Assembly: GCA_028824685.1 (NCBI GenBank)
Contig: JAPPCZ010000035.1
Coordinates: forward strand, 1-64,000
DNA length: 64,000 nucleotides
From: Candidatus Poribacteria bacterium
GTDB taxonomy: Bacteria; Poribacteria; WGA-4E; WGA-3G
Reading direction: 5' to 3'
The notes under the pieces were generated by a model, which did not search any database, had not been told where the DNA came from, and saw only the letters and a program-made list of their open reading frames with translations. The translations under genes were made by a program, and so were the position numbers. Shown one piece after another: positions 9,591 to 19,127 of the stretch (the stretch's first letter is position 1; every line of letters starts with the position of its first letter).

Positions 9591-11744
9591 TTAATTAAAA
9601 AATCTACGAAGGAAGGATACACCCGATTTTCCTCTTTTGTCAGCTATCATATATACTCTGTTACCAAGTTCGTCAATAACATGTATTTCAATCATATTGT
9701 CTGCGAATTTCGGATAATCCAATTTAACTGTTGCCTTCTTCTCACCATTCAACGTCAGGACATTATGCAAAACGTTAGATTTTCCTTTAAATTTCTTTTC
9801 CCATTCTGTTTTGTTTTCAGTAGGATCTTTTTTCCACTGAAAACTTGGAGGGGGATTTTTGTTGGTTGGTGTAACTAATAACCGAACCTGGCAAATTCCA
9901 TCCGCATCTTCCACTTTGAATCTTGCTTTGCCTATTGATGGTGAGAGTTTTTCAATTGTTGTTTTATCATCAAAATAGGTCTTGACAGAATTAAAAGATC
10001 GACACTTATTTAACCAAGCAGCGCTACTTTTGGATAAATGTTTAGATTGTTTCTCGTATGACATTAGATAAGATGGACTTCTGTAATCACGGTTTAAACC
10101 AAAAGATTCTGCAAATTTATAAGTAATGGCATCTTTTGAATATTTGTCGAGGGAGTTATGTAAAATAATCTTACCGCTTCGTTGCCTAAAAACAATATTT
10201 TGTAACCGAATAGAAAGGCGCTTTAGTTCGGCAGAAAGGCGTTTTAGTTCAGCACGGGTAGGTATTTTTACATTAGGTTTCTTTTCATTGCCTTTATCCA
10301 CGAAGATAAAATAGAATATGTTGTATGTCTCAAATTGCTGTTTAATTTCTTTCATCACTTTTGTATTAGTATGTTTATGATAGTATTCATCCGCTGTATT
10401 ACCCTCAAATAGATATACCTTTGCAGAACCATCGCTATTTTTTTCAAACTTGAAAGACTTCCTTCCATACCCGTGTCGTTCCATTTCATCAGCAAAAAAA
10501 GTTTGAACGTCTCTCAATATCTTATCTATTTTTTCCGGTATATCTGTCTGAGGTAGACGGTTAGTGGGTAAGAAGTAAATGGGCACAACGACATTTTGGA
10601 TATTACTTTGTCTTGAAGGTAAAAAGTGTGATATATCCCAAACGCGAATGGTCCCATCGTTACCACCACCAGCCACATATCTTGAATCTGCAGAGACATC
10701 AACACAATTTGCATAATCGGAATATCCTTCTATTGATGCGTAACGGTTTCCATTATCCACAGACCAGAATTTGAGTTCATTGGTGCCGTCACTGATAATG
10801 GTGTTTCCATCTTTCGTAAATACAAAATCGTTGATATTTCCTGCAGGGATGACGGTATAGTTTTGCCAATCTGGTGGATGATACAATTTGATATCTTCAT
10901 CATTGTCTGCGATTGCAAGTATAGGATTCTGCGGATCGGGTAAGAACTTCATAGTCTCAATCCATCCAACTTTTTTGTCTATCACATCAATACTTTCTCG
11001 CTTGATGACCTGATTTCCATCAATCTCCCAGATGTTAACGATATCCTCTCTTGAATCTACCGTTGCCATAAGTTTTCCATCTGCAGAAAATGTATGGTTT
11101 TCTTCAAAGTTTTCACCTTTCAACCTGATCGCCTCTACAGGTTTTGTTGGCGTACTAACATCCCAAAGTTCCAAACCGTGAGTCTTAATAGCTAAGTGTT
11201 TTCCATTTGGTGAAAAAGCTGCATCATAACCTGGGCCACGGATAGAACTAATAAACTTTTCCTCAGCAATACCCCATAATTTCACGTCATCTTGAATATC
11301 CCTAAAATCAGAGATAGCAAGTATTTTTCCATCCGGAGAAAATGAAACTGAATCTCCATTAAACTCTGCTAATGGAGTCGTAGGAGTTTGGATATCCCAC
11401 AATTTGATATCTTTCTCATTATCATTGCTATGGGTTATACTTACTACTAAATTGTGGTTGGTAGGTGAAAATTTGACAGACTGCAAGTAACTACCGTGTG
11501 CAAATTCTGCGATAAGTGTTGGTGTTGGTTTTTCAGACACATTAGCAAATTTCTGTCGAATTTCATCCGGTATCTCCACAGTTCGGGGGATTCGCGGAGG
11601 TGGCTGATCTTTTCTTGAAAAATACTTGTCGGCCGCTTGCTGTTTTTTGTCAACTTGACGATTCAAGTATTCAACCAGAAAGATTACACTGAATAGGATC
11701 CCAAATCCTATAAATAATAGTAATAAGAAAACTCTGAATTTCAA
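9591..11744 (-). CDS. Membrane-anchored WD40 protein with degenerate metallopeptidase-like domain
   Basis: This 717-aa protein has an N-terminal membrane helix (about 3-25). A WD40 beta-propeller follows (about 70-375) with repeated phrases such as FSPDGKILAI and a final IRVWDIS. The third part (about 385-590) begins VVPIYFLPTNR and includes RDVQTFFADEMERHGYG. It resembles a domain found behind many secreted proteins of Poribacteria and Planctomycetes. As I recall that family, it usually carries HExxHxxGxxHD followed by IMSYG. Here the matching segment (about 541-565) reads YKFAESFGLNRD then YLMSYE, so the zinc histidines are missing. The last 120 residues look beta-rich. A binding or scaffold role outside the membrane is more likely than catalysis. 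Confidence 0.82.
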   Translation of the reverse strand: MKFRVFLLLLFIGFGILFSVIFLVEYLNRQVDKKQQAADKYFSRKDQPPPRIPRTVEIPDEIRQKFANVSEKPTPTLIAEFAHGSYLQSVKFSPTNHNLVVSITHSNDNEKDIKLWDIQTPTTPLAEFNGDSVSFSPDGKILAISDFRDIQDDVKLWGIAEEKFISSIRGPGYDAAFSPNGKHLAIKTHGLELWDVSTPTKPVEAIRLKGENFEENHTFSADGKLMATVDSREDIVNIWEIDGNQVIKRESIDVIDKKVGWIETMKFLPDPQNPILAIADNDEDIKLYHPPDWQNYTVIPAGNINDFVFTKDGNTIISDGTNELKFWSVDNGNRYASIEGYSDYANCVDVSADSRYVAGGGNDGTIRVWDISHFLPSRQSNIQNVVVPIYFLPTNRLPQTDIPEKIDKILRDVQTFFADEMERHGYGRKSFKFEKNSDGSAKVYLFEGNTADEYYHKHTNTKVMKEIKQQFETYNIFYFIFVDKGNEKKPNVKIPTRAELKRLSAELKRLSIRLQNIVFRQRSGKIILHNSLDKYSKDAITYKFAESFGLNRDYRSPSYLMSYEKQSKHLSKSSAAWLNKCRSFNSVKTYFDDKTTIEKLSPSIGKARFKVEDADGICQVRLLVTPTNKNPPPSFQWKKDPTENKTEWEKKFKGKSNVLHNVLTLNGEKKATVKLDYPKFADNMIEIHVIDELGNRVYMIADKRGKSGVSFLRRFFN

Positions 11745-11812
11745 TTTGTTTTCCTTTGCGATACTGCGCCATATTTGTACTTACACTATGAAACCGTCCC
11801 TACCGTTGCTCT

Positions 11813-12427
11813 TTATTGCTTAGCACACCACTGGATGCCGCGCCGTAATACCTCTCGGAAGTTCGGATTAGAATAGGTAACGTTGTCATGCCCGCTCTGC
11901 AAGCAAAAAATACGGGAGTTTCCATATTCCCGTGCCCAACCTAACACGTCCATACTATTCGGATGGTCAACGGTTAGCAGGATAGTGCTATCTTCACCTG
12001 CAGATTTCATCGTATAGGTTTCGTCTCCCATTTCCCAATCGGCAATTCCTTCAGTAATCGGATGGGTGGGGTCAGTAACTTGCACCTGCAATGTTTGCTT
12101 CGGAAAGTAACCGAAATCAGTACGAGCGTCAATTCCGCACATACCTGAATATTCATCCCATTCGGGAAACGCGAGAATAGCGTGATGGAGTATGACTATG
12201 CCTTGTCCCCGTTCGGTGAGATCCAAAATTGCTTTTGCTTGCGCTTCTGTGGGATAGGGACGGTGGAAGTTGTAAAAGACAACGGTGTCATATTCCTTCT
12301 GGTCTGGGTCGTCTACAAAAACGTCTAAATCTTCTCTAACGAACAGAATGCCTTCCATACTTTGAAAGACTGCGTCAAAGTCTTTTTCTCTAAAACCGTG
12401 TTCTCCTGTTACGACTGCGATGTTCAT
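11813..12427 (-). CDS. ThuA-domain protein
   Basis: This 204-aa protein belongs to the ThuA family (class I glutamine amidotransferase-like fold), named from trehalose utilisation in Sinorhizobium. Family features visible are VFYNFHRP, GIVILHHAI, the segment DPTHPITEGIADWEMGDETY, and SGHDNVTYSNPNFREVLRRGIQW near the end. The length matches single-domain members. The biochemical activity of the family is not established, but its members usually sit among sugar-oxidoreductase and isomerase genes, as in this window. It starts 17 nt after the stop of the serine hydrolase at 12444, so the two are probably one transcription unit. Confidence 0.9.
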   Translation of the reverse strand: MNIAVVTGEHGFREKDFDAVFQSMEGILFVREDLDVFVDDPDQKEYDTVVFYNFHRPYPTEAQAKAILDLTERGQGIVILHHAILAFPEWDEYSGMCGIDARTDFGYFPKQTLQVQVTDPTHPITEGIADWEMGDETYTMKSAGEDSTILLTVDHPNSMDVLGWAREYGNSRIFCLQSGHDNVTYSNPNFREVLRRGIQWCAKQ

Positions 12428-12443
12428 AGATGTATTTTTCTCC

Positions 12444-13616
12444 CTAATCGATAATAGCCTGATAGGTTAACACCCGGAATTGCGGGTGGAACGGTGCATC
12501 ACCGATTAATTGTGTCATCAAGATACCGATTAATTCTTCTATTGGATCAATCCAAAATGTTGTGCTTGCAAGACCTCCCCAACTGTAAGTGCCTAAAGAA
12601 CCGAGAGCGTGTGTATCAGCCACATCGGTGACAATAGCAAATCCTAATCCAAAACCGCATCCAGTTCTCCATAGCGGATGCCAATCATCAGGGATATGAT
12701 TCATTGTGATAAGTTCCACCGTTTTTCTGCCGAGCAGACGGACACCGTCGAGTTCACCCTCATTGAGCATCATTTGGCAAAAGCGAAGATAATCAGCAGC
12801 CGTTGAGAGTAGCCCCGCACCACCAGAATGATGAAAACTTAAGGGTCCGCTTGAAACAGGTGCATTTTCAAGCACTTGAATACTGCCATCCTCTGTGGGT
12901 TCATATAACGTCGCGTATCGGTCAGCCTTTTCTTCTGGAACAGAGAAGTCAGTATCTACCATGCCTAAAGGTTCAAAAATCCGCTTTTTCAGAAATTCAC
13001 TAAACGGCATCCCTGAGACCACTTCCACAAGGTAACCGAGAACATCGGTAGACATACCGTAATTCCACGCGTCCCCCGGTTGATGTAAGAGCGGGATATT
13101 CCCGAGTTCTTGTGCCATGTGTGCAAGGTCGCCTCCGTAAAAATCTGCTTCCCTATATCGATCATTAATTGGATGCACCCAGTCACCACCATAGATAAGA
13201 CCTGCGGTATGCGTGAGAAGATGTTTAACAGTCACCTCTCGTTCGGTATCAACAATAGCATCACCGTGATTGGCATAAGCCTTCATGTCTTTGAAGGCAG
13301 GGATAAACGCGGATACAGGTGTATTGAGTTGAAAGTGCCCTTCCTCATAGAGCATCATCACGGCGACGCTGGTAATCGGTTTTGTCATTGAATAGATGCG
13401 GAAGATGGTATCAAATTCTATCGGTTTTGTCGTTGCAACGTCCTGCATGCCAAATTTTTCAAAATGGACGAGTTTGCCTTCACGTGCTATCATCGTCAAT
13501 GCGCAGGGAATTTTCCCATTATCTATCCAGCGTTGCATGACTGGTGCTATCCGTTCCAACCGCGCTGCGGACATGCCGACCTCTTCAGGCACCGCGCGCG
13601 GAATTCCAAAATCCAT
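12444..13616 (-). CDS. Serine hydrolase, beta-lactamase/EstB-like
   Basis: This 390-aa protein is of the class C beta-lactamase/family VIII esterase type. The catalytic SxxK motif is SMTK with Ser76 and Lys79. The Tyr motif is in WNYGMSTDVLGYLVEVVSG, and the third element corresponds to STTFWIDP near the C-terminus. There is no signal peptide, so it should act in the cytoplasm on small esters or amides. It is about half identical by eye to the lipoprotein at 13840, and the two look like a tandem duplication in which one copy lost or gained an export signal. ThuA follows 17 nt downstream. Confidence 0.9.
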   Translation of the reverse strand: MDFGIPRAVPEEVGMSAARLERIAPVMQRWIDNGKIPCALTMIAREGKLVHFEKFGMQDVATTKPIEFDTIFRIYSMTKPITSVAVMMLYEEGHFQLNTPVSAFIPAFKDMKAYANHGDAIVDTEREVTVKHLLTHTAGLIYGGDWVHPINDRYREADFYGGDLAHMAQELGNIPLLHQPGDAWNYGMSTDVLGYLVEVVSGMPFSEFLKKRIFEPLGMVDTDFSVPEEKADRYATLYEPTEDGSIQVLENAPVSSGPLSFHHSGGAGLLSTAADYLRFCQMMLNEGELDGVRLLGRKTVELITMNHIPDDWHPLWRTGCGFGLGFAIVTDVADTHALGSLGTYSWGGLASTTFWIDPIEELIGILMTQLIGDAPFHPQFRVLTYQAIID

Positions 13617-13703
13617 AAGTTTATCTCTCCTTAATTTATACCATTTCTAAATAATGATAGGACATTATTTGATAAATCGGTGGAAGAATGCGACATTCTC
13701 TTC

Positions 13704-13747
13704 TGTAGGAGCGACCTCCTGGTCGCGACCAGGAGGTCGCTCCTACA
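13704..13747. repeat. Palindromic repeat, family A (copy 2, perfect)
   Basis: This is a perfect 44-bp palindrome with 22-nt arms (tgtaggagcgacctcctggt and two further bases). It lies between the two serine hydrolases and is almost identical to 161-210. In RNA it would form a very stable hairpin, so it may also separate the two genes transcriptionally. Confidence 0.8.
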
Positions 13748-13839
13748 AAGAAACTCAAAAATCGGAATGATACTTTATTAATTAGGAATGGTATTATCAA
13801 TCAAGTTGTCCGTAATAGATTGATGGCAACTTAGATTTA

Positions 13840-15111
13840 TCATTTTTTCTGATTATCCGACTGTTCTGGTTCTGACTCTATTAAAGCCTGATAGGTGAAC
13901 TTCCTGAAATCTCCGTGCAAAGAAGAATAGGGGTTACTAAGAAGCTGCGTCATCAGAATGCCGATGAGTTCTTTTTCTGGGTCAATCCAAAAGGTAGTTG
14001 CAGCTGCGCCGCTCCAACTATATGCCCCTGTAGACCGTTTATTTTTATCGTCATCCTTACGGATTACAACATGAAATCCGAGTCCGAATGCGCCATTCTT
14101 GTCATACTGATGATGTGGGTAGTGCATGAGTTCAACGGTTTCAGTCTTTAAGATGCGTACACCATCCAACTCACCACCGTTGAGTAACATCTGACAGAAA
14201 CGCAGGTAATCTGCAGCAGTTGAAACGAGTCCTCCACCACCAGAAGGGAAGAAAGAGACATCATCGTTTGCAAGCGGCACATTTGCCGCGAGTTTCATCC
14301 CTTCTTCTTTGTTATGTCTATATAGTACTGCAAATCGCTCTACTTTTTCCTTCGGAACTGAAAATGCAGTGTCTACCATGCCGAGTGGTTTGAAAATCTT
14401 TGTCTGTAAAAATTCTTCAAACGACATTTCAGATACAACCTCTACAAGATAACCGAGAACATCTGTAGAAACACCGTAGGTCCATCTTGCCCCGGGTTCG
14501 TGAACGAGGGGTATCTCTCCCAGTTTTTCTGCCATTTCAGTTAAACCTGAACCACGTTTAAAAATTTTCAGTTCGCCATAGAGTTTATCAACAGGTTTTC
14601 TACCCCATCCGTAAGTCAATCCGGAAGTGTGGGTTAGGAGATGTTTTACTGTCATCTTATTTTTTGCGGCATGGGTTTCCGTTTGTTCTTTGTTGAATAC
14701 CTTCATGTCTTTAAAGGCGGGTATATACATTTCAACAGGGTCATCAAGTTTCAAATGCCCTTCATCGTAGAGTATCATCACAGCAACACTGGTAATCGGT
14801 TTCGACATTGAGTAGATACGGAATATCGTATCGGGTTCAACCGGTTTTTGATTTTCAACATCTCGCATGCCGAGGGGCTCAAAATGTGCAATTTTCCCTT
14901 TTCTTGCGATGACAGTGAGGAATCCTGGTAGTTGCCCTTTGTCAACGTAGGCCTGCAGCACAGGTGCGATTTCATCAAGTTGTTCAGTAGAAACACCAAC
15001 ATCCTCTGGCACTGCCATCGGCAGACCACGCTCTGGTACGACTGTAGCAGCTCCACAAGCGAGTATGCTGATGCAGAAAATGAATAATAATATATACTTT
15101 AGATTTCTCAA
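13840..15111 (-). CDS. Serine hydrolase lipoprotein, beta-lactamase/EstB-like
   Basis: This 423-aa paralogue of the 12444 protein has a lipoprotein signal peptide: a hydrophobic core and ILAC lipobox put the acylated cysteine at residue 19. It should be tethered in the periplasm or outer membrane. The catalytic SMSK places Ser101 and Lys104. A Tyr motif WTYGVSTDVLGYLVEVVSE and the terminal ATTFWIDP element are present. The family includes esterases, D-aminopeptidases and beta-lactamases, so substrate and any antibiotic effect cannot be assigned. The LamG gene at 15130 ends its frame 18 nt upstream on the same strand and may be cotranscribed. Confidence 0.9.
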   Translation of the reverse strand: MRNLKYILLFIFCISILACGAATVVPERGLPMAVPEDVGVSTEQLDEIAPVLQAYVDKGQLPGFLTVIARKGKIAHFEPLGMRDVENQKPVEPDTIFRIYSMSKPITSVAVMILYDEGHLKLDDPVEMYIPAFKDMKVFNKEQTETHAAKNKMTVKHLLTHTSGLTYGWGRKPVDKLYGELKIFKRGSGLTEMAEKLGEIPLVHEPGARWTYGVSTDVLGYLVEVVSEMSFEEFLQTKIFKPLGMVDTAFSVPKEKVERFAVLYRHNKEEGMKLAANVPLANDDVSFFPSGGGGLVSTAADYLRFCQMLLNGGELDGVRILKTETVELMHYPHHQYDKNGAFGLGFHVVIRKDDDKNKRSTGAYSWSGAAATTFWIDPEKELIGILMTQLLSNPYSSLHGDFRKFTYQALIESEPEQSDNQKK

Positions 15112-15129
15112 ATTAGGCTCCTGTGTAGT

Positions 15130-15930
15130 TTATGGAACTTGTTTGATATAGCCCCAACGTGTCGTTAGTTTTGATTGTGGGTCAACACTAAGAATTTGGG
15201 CTAAACCGACACTCTTAGCCTCTTGAATTTCATCTTCACTCCTTGCGATGTTGGAGATGCGTATCTCCTCAATAATTCCTATTAACCCGTTAGCATTATC
15301 AATATTCGGCACACCGATTGTAATCGGATCGTTGCTCTGAAACGTAGCCGCATTAGCCTTCTCTGCCTCTAATTGACCATCAACGTAAAGACGACCCATA
15401 TCTCCGTCAAACGTAAAGGCAAGGTGGTGCCATTTGCTATCTGTGATTTGGGAAGTACCGTTCATGTTGAACGCGCATCCACCATTTGCACCGATCTGTG
15501 CATGCAAGACTCTCTGATTAACTTCCACCCAAATACCGTAATTACGATTGGTACAGCCTGCCTGCTGTTTGCAGACAATTCCTTGCCATTTACCATCATG
15601 CCCTGTTATTTTGACCAATACTTCAATAGTAAGTGTTTCTAACTCCAAATTCTTCGTAGAATCCACGACAACATAACCACTTTTATCGCCGGGGAATTCT
15701 AACCCTTTTCCAAATTTCGCTTTGACCCACTTGAGACTACCGGTTATTTCGCCATCATGTCCATTGCCAGAGGCATCTCGGACAGTTTTCCCGCCTCCTT
15801 CCTCAAAGAGCCAAACTGCAACGGTGTGTCTGTCAACTGCTGCGTGTGTGGATACAACACTGAGTACTACCAAGACTATAGCACCAAGTAAGATATAGCA
15901 TGCCTTTGAATAAATATGTTGCACTTTCAT
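15130..15930 (-). CDS. Secreted LamG/concanavalin A-like domain protein
   Basis: This 266-aa protein has a signal peptide (hydrophobic about 11-29) and one LamG-type jelly-roll domain (about 35-230). Typical phrases are AVWLFEEGGGKTVRDASGNG, WHHLAFTFDG, LYVDGQ and IEEIRISNIARS. Such domains bind glycans or proteins outside the cell. After the domain comes a tail LSVDPQSKLTTRWGYIK, matched in the LamG protein at 35266 (LDVKPGGKLVTTWSQIK), so the tail is a conserved element of this subfamily. No catalytic domain is attached. A ligand cannot be assigned. Confidence 0.88.
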   Translation of the reverse strand: MKVQHIYSKACYILLGAIVLVVLSVVSTHAAVDRHTVAVWLFEEGGGKTVRDASGNGHDGEITGSLKWVKAKFGKGLEFPGDKSGYVVVDSTKNLELETLTIEVLVKITGHDGKWQGIVCKQQAGCTNRNYGIWVEVNQRVLHAQIGANGGCAFNMNGTSQITDSKWHHLAFTFDGDMGRLYVDGQLEAEKANAATFQSNDPITIGVPNIDNANGLIGIIEEIRISNIARSEDEIQEAKSVGLAQILSVDPQSKLTTRWGYIKQVP

Positions 15931-16145
15931 TTCCTCCTTTATTCCGATTGATCATCGCAAATATTGTGTGCGTATTTGCCCTTCAGAAGCAGTATTGCTG
16001 AACAATACGAAAAACTGCGGTTATGTTATCAAAATAGAGGTTTTATGTCAATGATTTGATTGCCGATTAAGTCCTGGTAAATTTGCAATTAATATCGATT
16101 CGCAGTAAGACATAAAGGCAATCAACCCTATTGTGCCGTTAAATC

Positions 16146-17168
16146 TTATAGAAATGCCTGAATTTGTGCCCACGTTTCTGCATCTATCGGAATACCTTCC
16201 TGTTCCCGTTTGCGTTGTTCTTCCCAACCGCGCTCCCCTGGCATCCGAATTGTATCAACGCCAGCAGCGCGCTTCGCAGATTTGAGATACGCTATAAATC
16301 GTTCTATCTCGGCACTGAACCCAGGAAATTCTCTAAAACTTGCGACATTCATCACAAGTACAAACAACCCATTACCAACGCGAACGTCTTCACTTCGGCT
16401 GCAACCTGCACCCGTCAGCGCGCCTGCAAGAATGTCCACAATTACACTTAATCCGAATCCTTTGTGTGAGGCAATCCCGCCGAAAGGCAATATCGCAGCA
16501 GATGGGACTCCATAGAAATCATCGGGATTGGTAGTTGATTCGCCTTCAGCGTTGATGAGCCACCCCTCTGGAAGTACTTCGTTGCGATGCCGTTTTACAC
16601 GGATCTTTCCCGATGCGACAACACTTGTAGACATGTCCAACACAATTGGATCTTGTCCTTCAATCGGCACTGCACATGCAATCGGATTGGTAGAGAGGCG
16701 ACCTTCAATGCCACCGTGTGGGGCAACGCATGTGCCGCCGCCGTGGTCATTTACCATGAGCAATCCAATCATCTCAGCATCAGCCGCGAGACATGCATAT
16801 CCACCTAACCTTCCCACCTCATTACACCGCGACACAGCAACAGAACTAATATCTGTCTGTTTTGCCTTCTGAATTGCTAATTCAACGGCACGGGTCGCGA
16901 TAACGGGACCGAAACCCCAATTACCATCTAATACGGCTATAGATGCAGATTCGTGCAGTGTTTCTATTGGCGCACCGGGTTGGATTAACCCAGCTTCCAA
17001 TTCTCGCACATATTTTGGGAGATGGATAACACCGTGTGAATCGTGTCCGACGCGATTCGCATCTACCATAGAGCGAGTTACGATTTCCGCTTCGGATGTT
17101 GGGATATTCAATTTTTCAAAAACGTTGAGGCAAATATCGGTGAGTTCTTCTGCAGTGAGGTTCGGCAT
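16146..17168 (-). CDS. Ldh family NAD(P)-dependent oxidoreductase
   Basis: This 340-aa protein belongs to the malate/L-lactate dehydrogenase family (YlbC/ComC/AllD type), structurally unrelated to classical LDH. Members oxidise 2-hydroxyacids such as sulfolactate, ureidoglycolate, malate or diketogulonate. The conserved HDSHGVIHLPKY (42-53) contains the catalytic His45. Relatives usually have Arg where this protein has His49, which may affect substrate choice. Later signatures are NPIACAVP, LDMSTS and GGIASHKGFGLSVIVDIL. Length and motif order are normal. Immediate neighbours on both sides are secreted proteins, so the context does not identify its pathway. Confidence 0.9.
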   Translation of the reverse strand: MPNLTAEELTDICLNVFEKLNIPTSEAEIVTRSMVDANRVGHDSHGVIHLPKYVRELEAGLIQPGAPIETLHESASIAVLDGNWGFGPVIATRAVELAIQKAKQTDISSVAVSRCNEVGRLGGYACLAADAEMIGLLMVNDHGGGTCVAPHGGIEGRLSTNPIACAVPIEGQDPIVLDMSTSVVASGKIRVKRHRNEVLPEGWLINAEGESTTNPDDFYGVPSAAILPFGGIASHKGFGLSVIVDILAGALTGAGCSRSEDVRVGNGLFVLVMNVASFREFPGFSAEIERFIAYLKSAKRAAGVDTIRMPGERGWEEQRKREQEGIPIDAETWAQIQAFL

Positions 17169-17204
17169 TAGGCATCTTGTGTCCTGTAAAAGTGTTCTTA
17201 TAAT

Positions 17205-19085
17205 TTAATCTATTTGCTGTGCAACGATGGTGAGATCTAATATATTCACAACACCATCTTTATTGATGTCTACCTTCGGATTGTGGGGTTTTTGTATTCC
17301 AATATGCTGTGCGACGAGTGTGAGGTCGAGGATGTTAACGACACCATCGCCGTTAACGTCTCCAAATCTATAGTTTTGCCGCTCTCCTACGAGTTTCAAG
17401 AATCTGTACGTTTCAACGTCGGGGTCTAAATCTGATATTCTAACAAGTTGTAGCAGAAAGCGCGCATTCCACACTTCATACTTTTCTTGATTTTCTTTGA
17501 GCTTTCCAGGAGGTTGTCTATTTGGATACGGGACTCCGAGATGTCCGTAACGTAGAACATAAGGCGAAAATAAGAAGGAACTGATCGCATGAGGGTGTTC
17601 TCGTTCCGTAGCAGGCAATCGTGCTAAACTTTCGTATAAAAAAGTGACTTCATGGAGACCTTCGCCACCAAGAACAATCCCGGGCATCGCTTCTCTGAGT
17701 TCTTGATGGAGTAAGATATTCCCTTCTGCCATCGTTAAGCCGTCAATAGGAGCATTGTTTACGATGTAATGGCTGATGTCAAGATGAAAGGCATCTACCC
17801 GGTAAGTCTCCCACACACTTTTTACTCGCTCCACCAGCATCTTTCTAAACTCGCTTGAAGCCGGATTGATCCAAGCATAGGGGTGTGGTCCGTCCAATTC
17901 CAATGCCCAACCTATTTTTTTCCCATTCCCTGGGTGGTACATTTGGTATTTCTCAAATACCGCATAAAGCGGGTTAGACAGTGAAACCCCCACCATATCT
18001 ACATGTGGCATCACTCTGAAACCATAGCGGTGTGCCTCTCTCACAAAATCTCCAAAATTTGCGAAACTCGTTACGGGAGTATAATCAGGATAATTGAGAG
18101 CCCATCCGGATTCTCGCCAGTCAATGACGTATAAGAGTGTTTTTTCAGGGTCTACGAGTTGACTGAGTTTCTCTAAAATACCTGCCTCCATATCTGAGTG
18201 ATAAAAGGGAAAACTTACGATCAGGTCAATATTATTGATCCATGCTGGCATATCTCTGCGATCAGCAGGTTTTAGTGCTTCGTGCATCCATTGTCTATGG
18301 TGGAGGGCAGGCACTTGCCAGTCGCCTTCGTAGGCATTCAATCGCCAAGTCACAGTTGTTACCTGTTTCACCGCCTCAAAAGGAGCCGACGGATGTTGTC
18401 CAAAGTTAACAGCAAAACTCTCACCTTCGGATACATATTGAAGTGTTTTAAAGTGGTATTGAGTATCATTACTACGGACAAAAACACCACCGCGTTTTCC
18501 TTGAAAGATAGCAAGTTGTGCTTCCCACTTACTACCTGGGTAGTAGTACGTATCGGCAAAATTTCTATCGTTTGAGATCATTCTACCACCACGAGTCGGC
18601 AGGATAACATCTATGGCTGCATGTGAGAAATTTGCGAACCCCCATATAATATGTTCGATGCCTCCCGTTTCTGAGATCCCTTTTTGTTGAATGAGAAGAT
18701 CGCCAGTCTCCACATCTATACCAATGAGCAGATGGAGCATCACCGTATTATCACGAGGGTTAGTCCAGTTGTCCTGATAAATAAGTTCGCATTCAAGAGG
18801 TGAGTGCCTTTTTATTTCGTCTGGCACAAAATCTGCTGTTCCTAAGCCTCTACCCCATGCTTTCATCTCTGTGTTTCCTTGGAAATTGCCTTGCGTGTAA
18901 GTTTCTTGTGTGAGTTTGTTATGAAAATGCATCAGCACACCATTTTCAAAGCGTGCTACATAGCGTTCCGTTTCTGCAAGAACATTCCCCGCTTCATCAA
19001 CTGTCAAAGTATTTGCCAATGCAATAGAGACGAAAACAAACTGTAATATCACAATATACACACATCTATTCCAGATATTTCTCAT
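17205..19085 (-). CDS. Secreted glycosidase-like protein with C-terminal dockerin (copy 1)
   Basis: This 626-aa protein begins with a signal peptide and the shared segment NTLTVDEAGNVLAETERY, followed by a beta-rich region. A putative TIM-barrel domain lies near 270-540. Asp436 in AFHLDIS and Glu475 in GGEGLHEV sit at barrel-strand ends and are the best candidates for catalytic acids; this is inference from position. Residues about 570-626 form a type I dockerin with two EF-hand-like loops (DVNGDGVVNILD and DINKDGVVNILD). It probably acts on polysaccharide outside the cell, but the glycoside hydrolase family is not recognised. It is the first of four tandem paralogues and shares a 668-bp identical DNA block with the next one. 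Confidence 0.82.
   Translation of the reverse strand: MRNIWNRCVYIVILQFVFVSIALANTLTVDEAGNVLAETERYVARFENGVLMHFHNKLTQETYTQGNFQGNTEMKAWGRGLGTADFVPDEIKRHSPLECELIYQDNWTNPRDNTVMLHLLIGIDVETGDLLIQQKGISETGGIEHIIWGFANFSHAAIDVILPTRGGRMISNDRNFADTYYYPGSKWEAQLAIFQGKRGGVFVRSNDTQYHFKTLQYVSEGESFAVNFGQHPSAPFEAVKQVTTVTWRLNAYEGDWQVPALHHRQWMHEALKPADRRDMPAWINNIDLIVSFPFYHSDMEAGILEKLSQLVDPEKTLLYVIDWRESGWALNYPDYTPVTSFANFGDFVREAHRYGFRVMPHVDMVGVSLSNPLYAVFEKYQMYHPGNGKKIGWALELDGPHPYAWINPASSEFRKMLVERVKSVWETYRVDAFHLDISHYIVNNAPIDGLTMAEGNILLHQELREAMPGIVLGGEGLHEVTFLYESLARLPATEREHPHAISSFLFSPYVLRYGHLGVPYPNRQPPGKLKENQEKYEVWNARFLLQLVRISDLDPDVETYRFLKLVGERQNYRFGDVNGDGVVNILDLTLVAQHIGIQKPHNPKVDINKDGVVNILDLTIVAQQID
17680..18347 (-). 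repeat. 668-bp block identical to 19609-20276
   Basis: Reading the two genes side by side at an offset of 1929 bp gives no difference across 668 bp, including all synonymous sites. The flanking coding sequence differs often. This indicates recent gene conversion or unequal exchange over the putative catalytic barrel. Confidence 0.92.
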
Positions 19086-19127
19086 ACATTCATCTCCTTT
19101 GTATTGTGTCAGAAGTGTTCTTATAAT

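Noticed and set aside
9389..9598. 69-codon frame between the epimerase and WD40 genes
   Set aside because: It consists of family A and F repeat sequence and lacks coding character.
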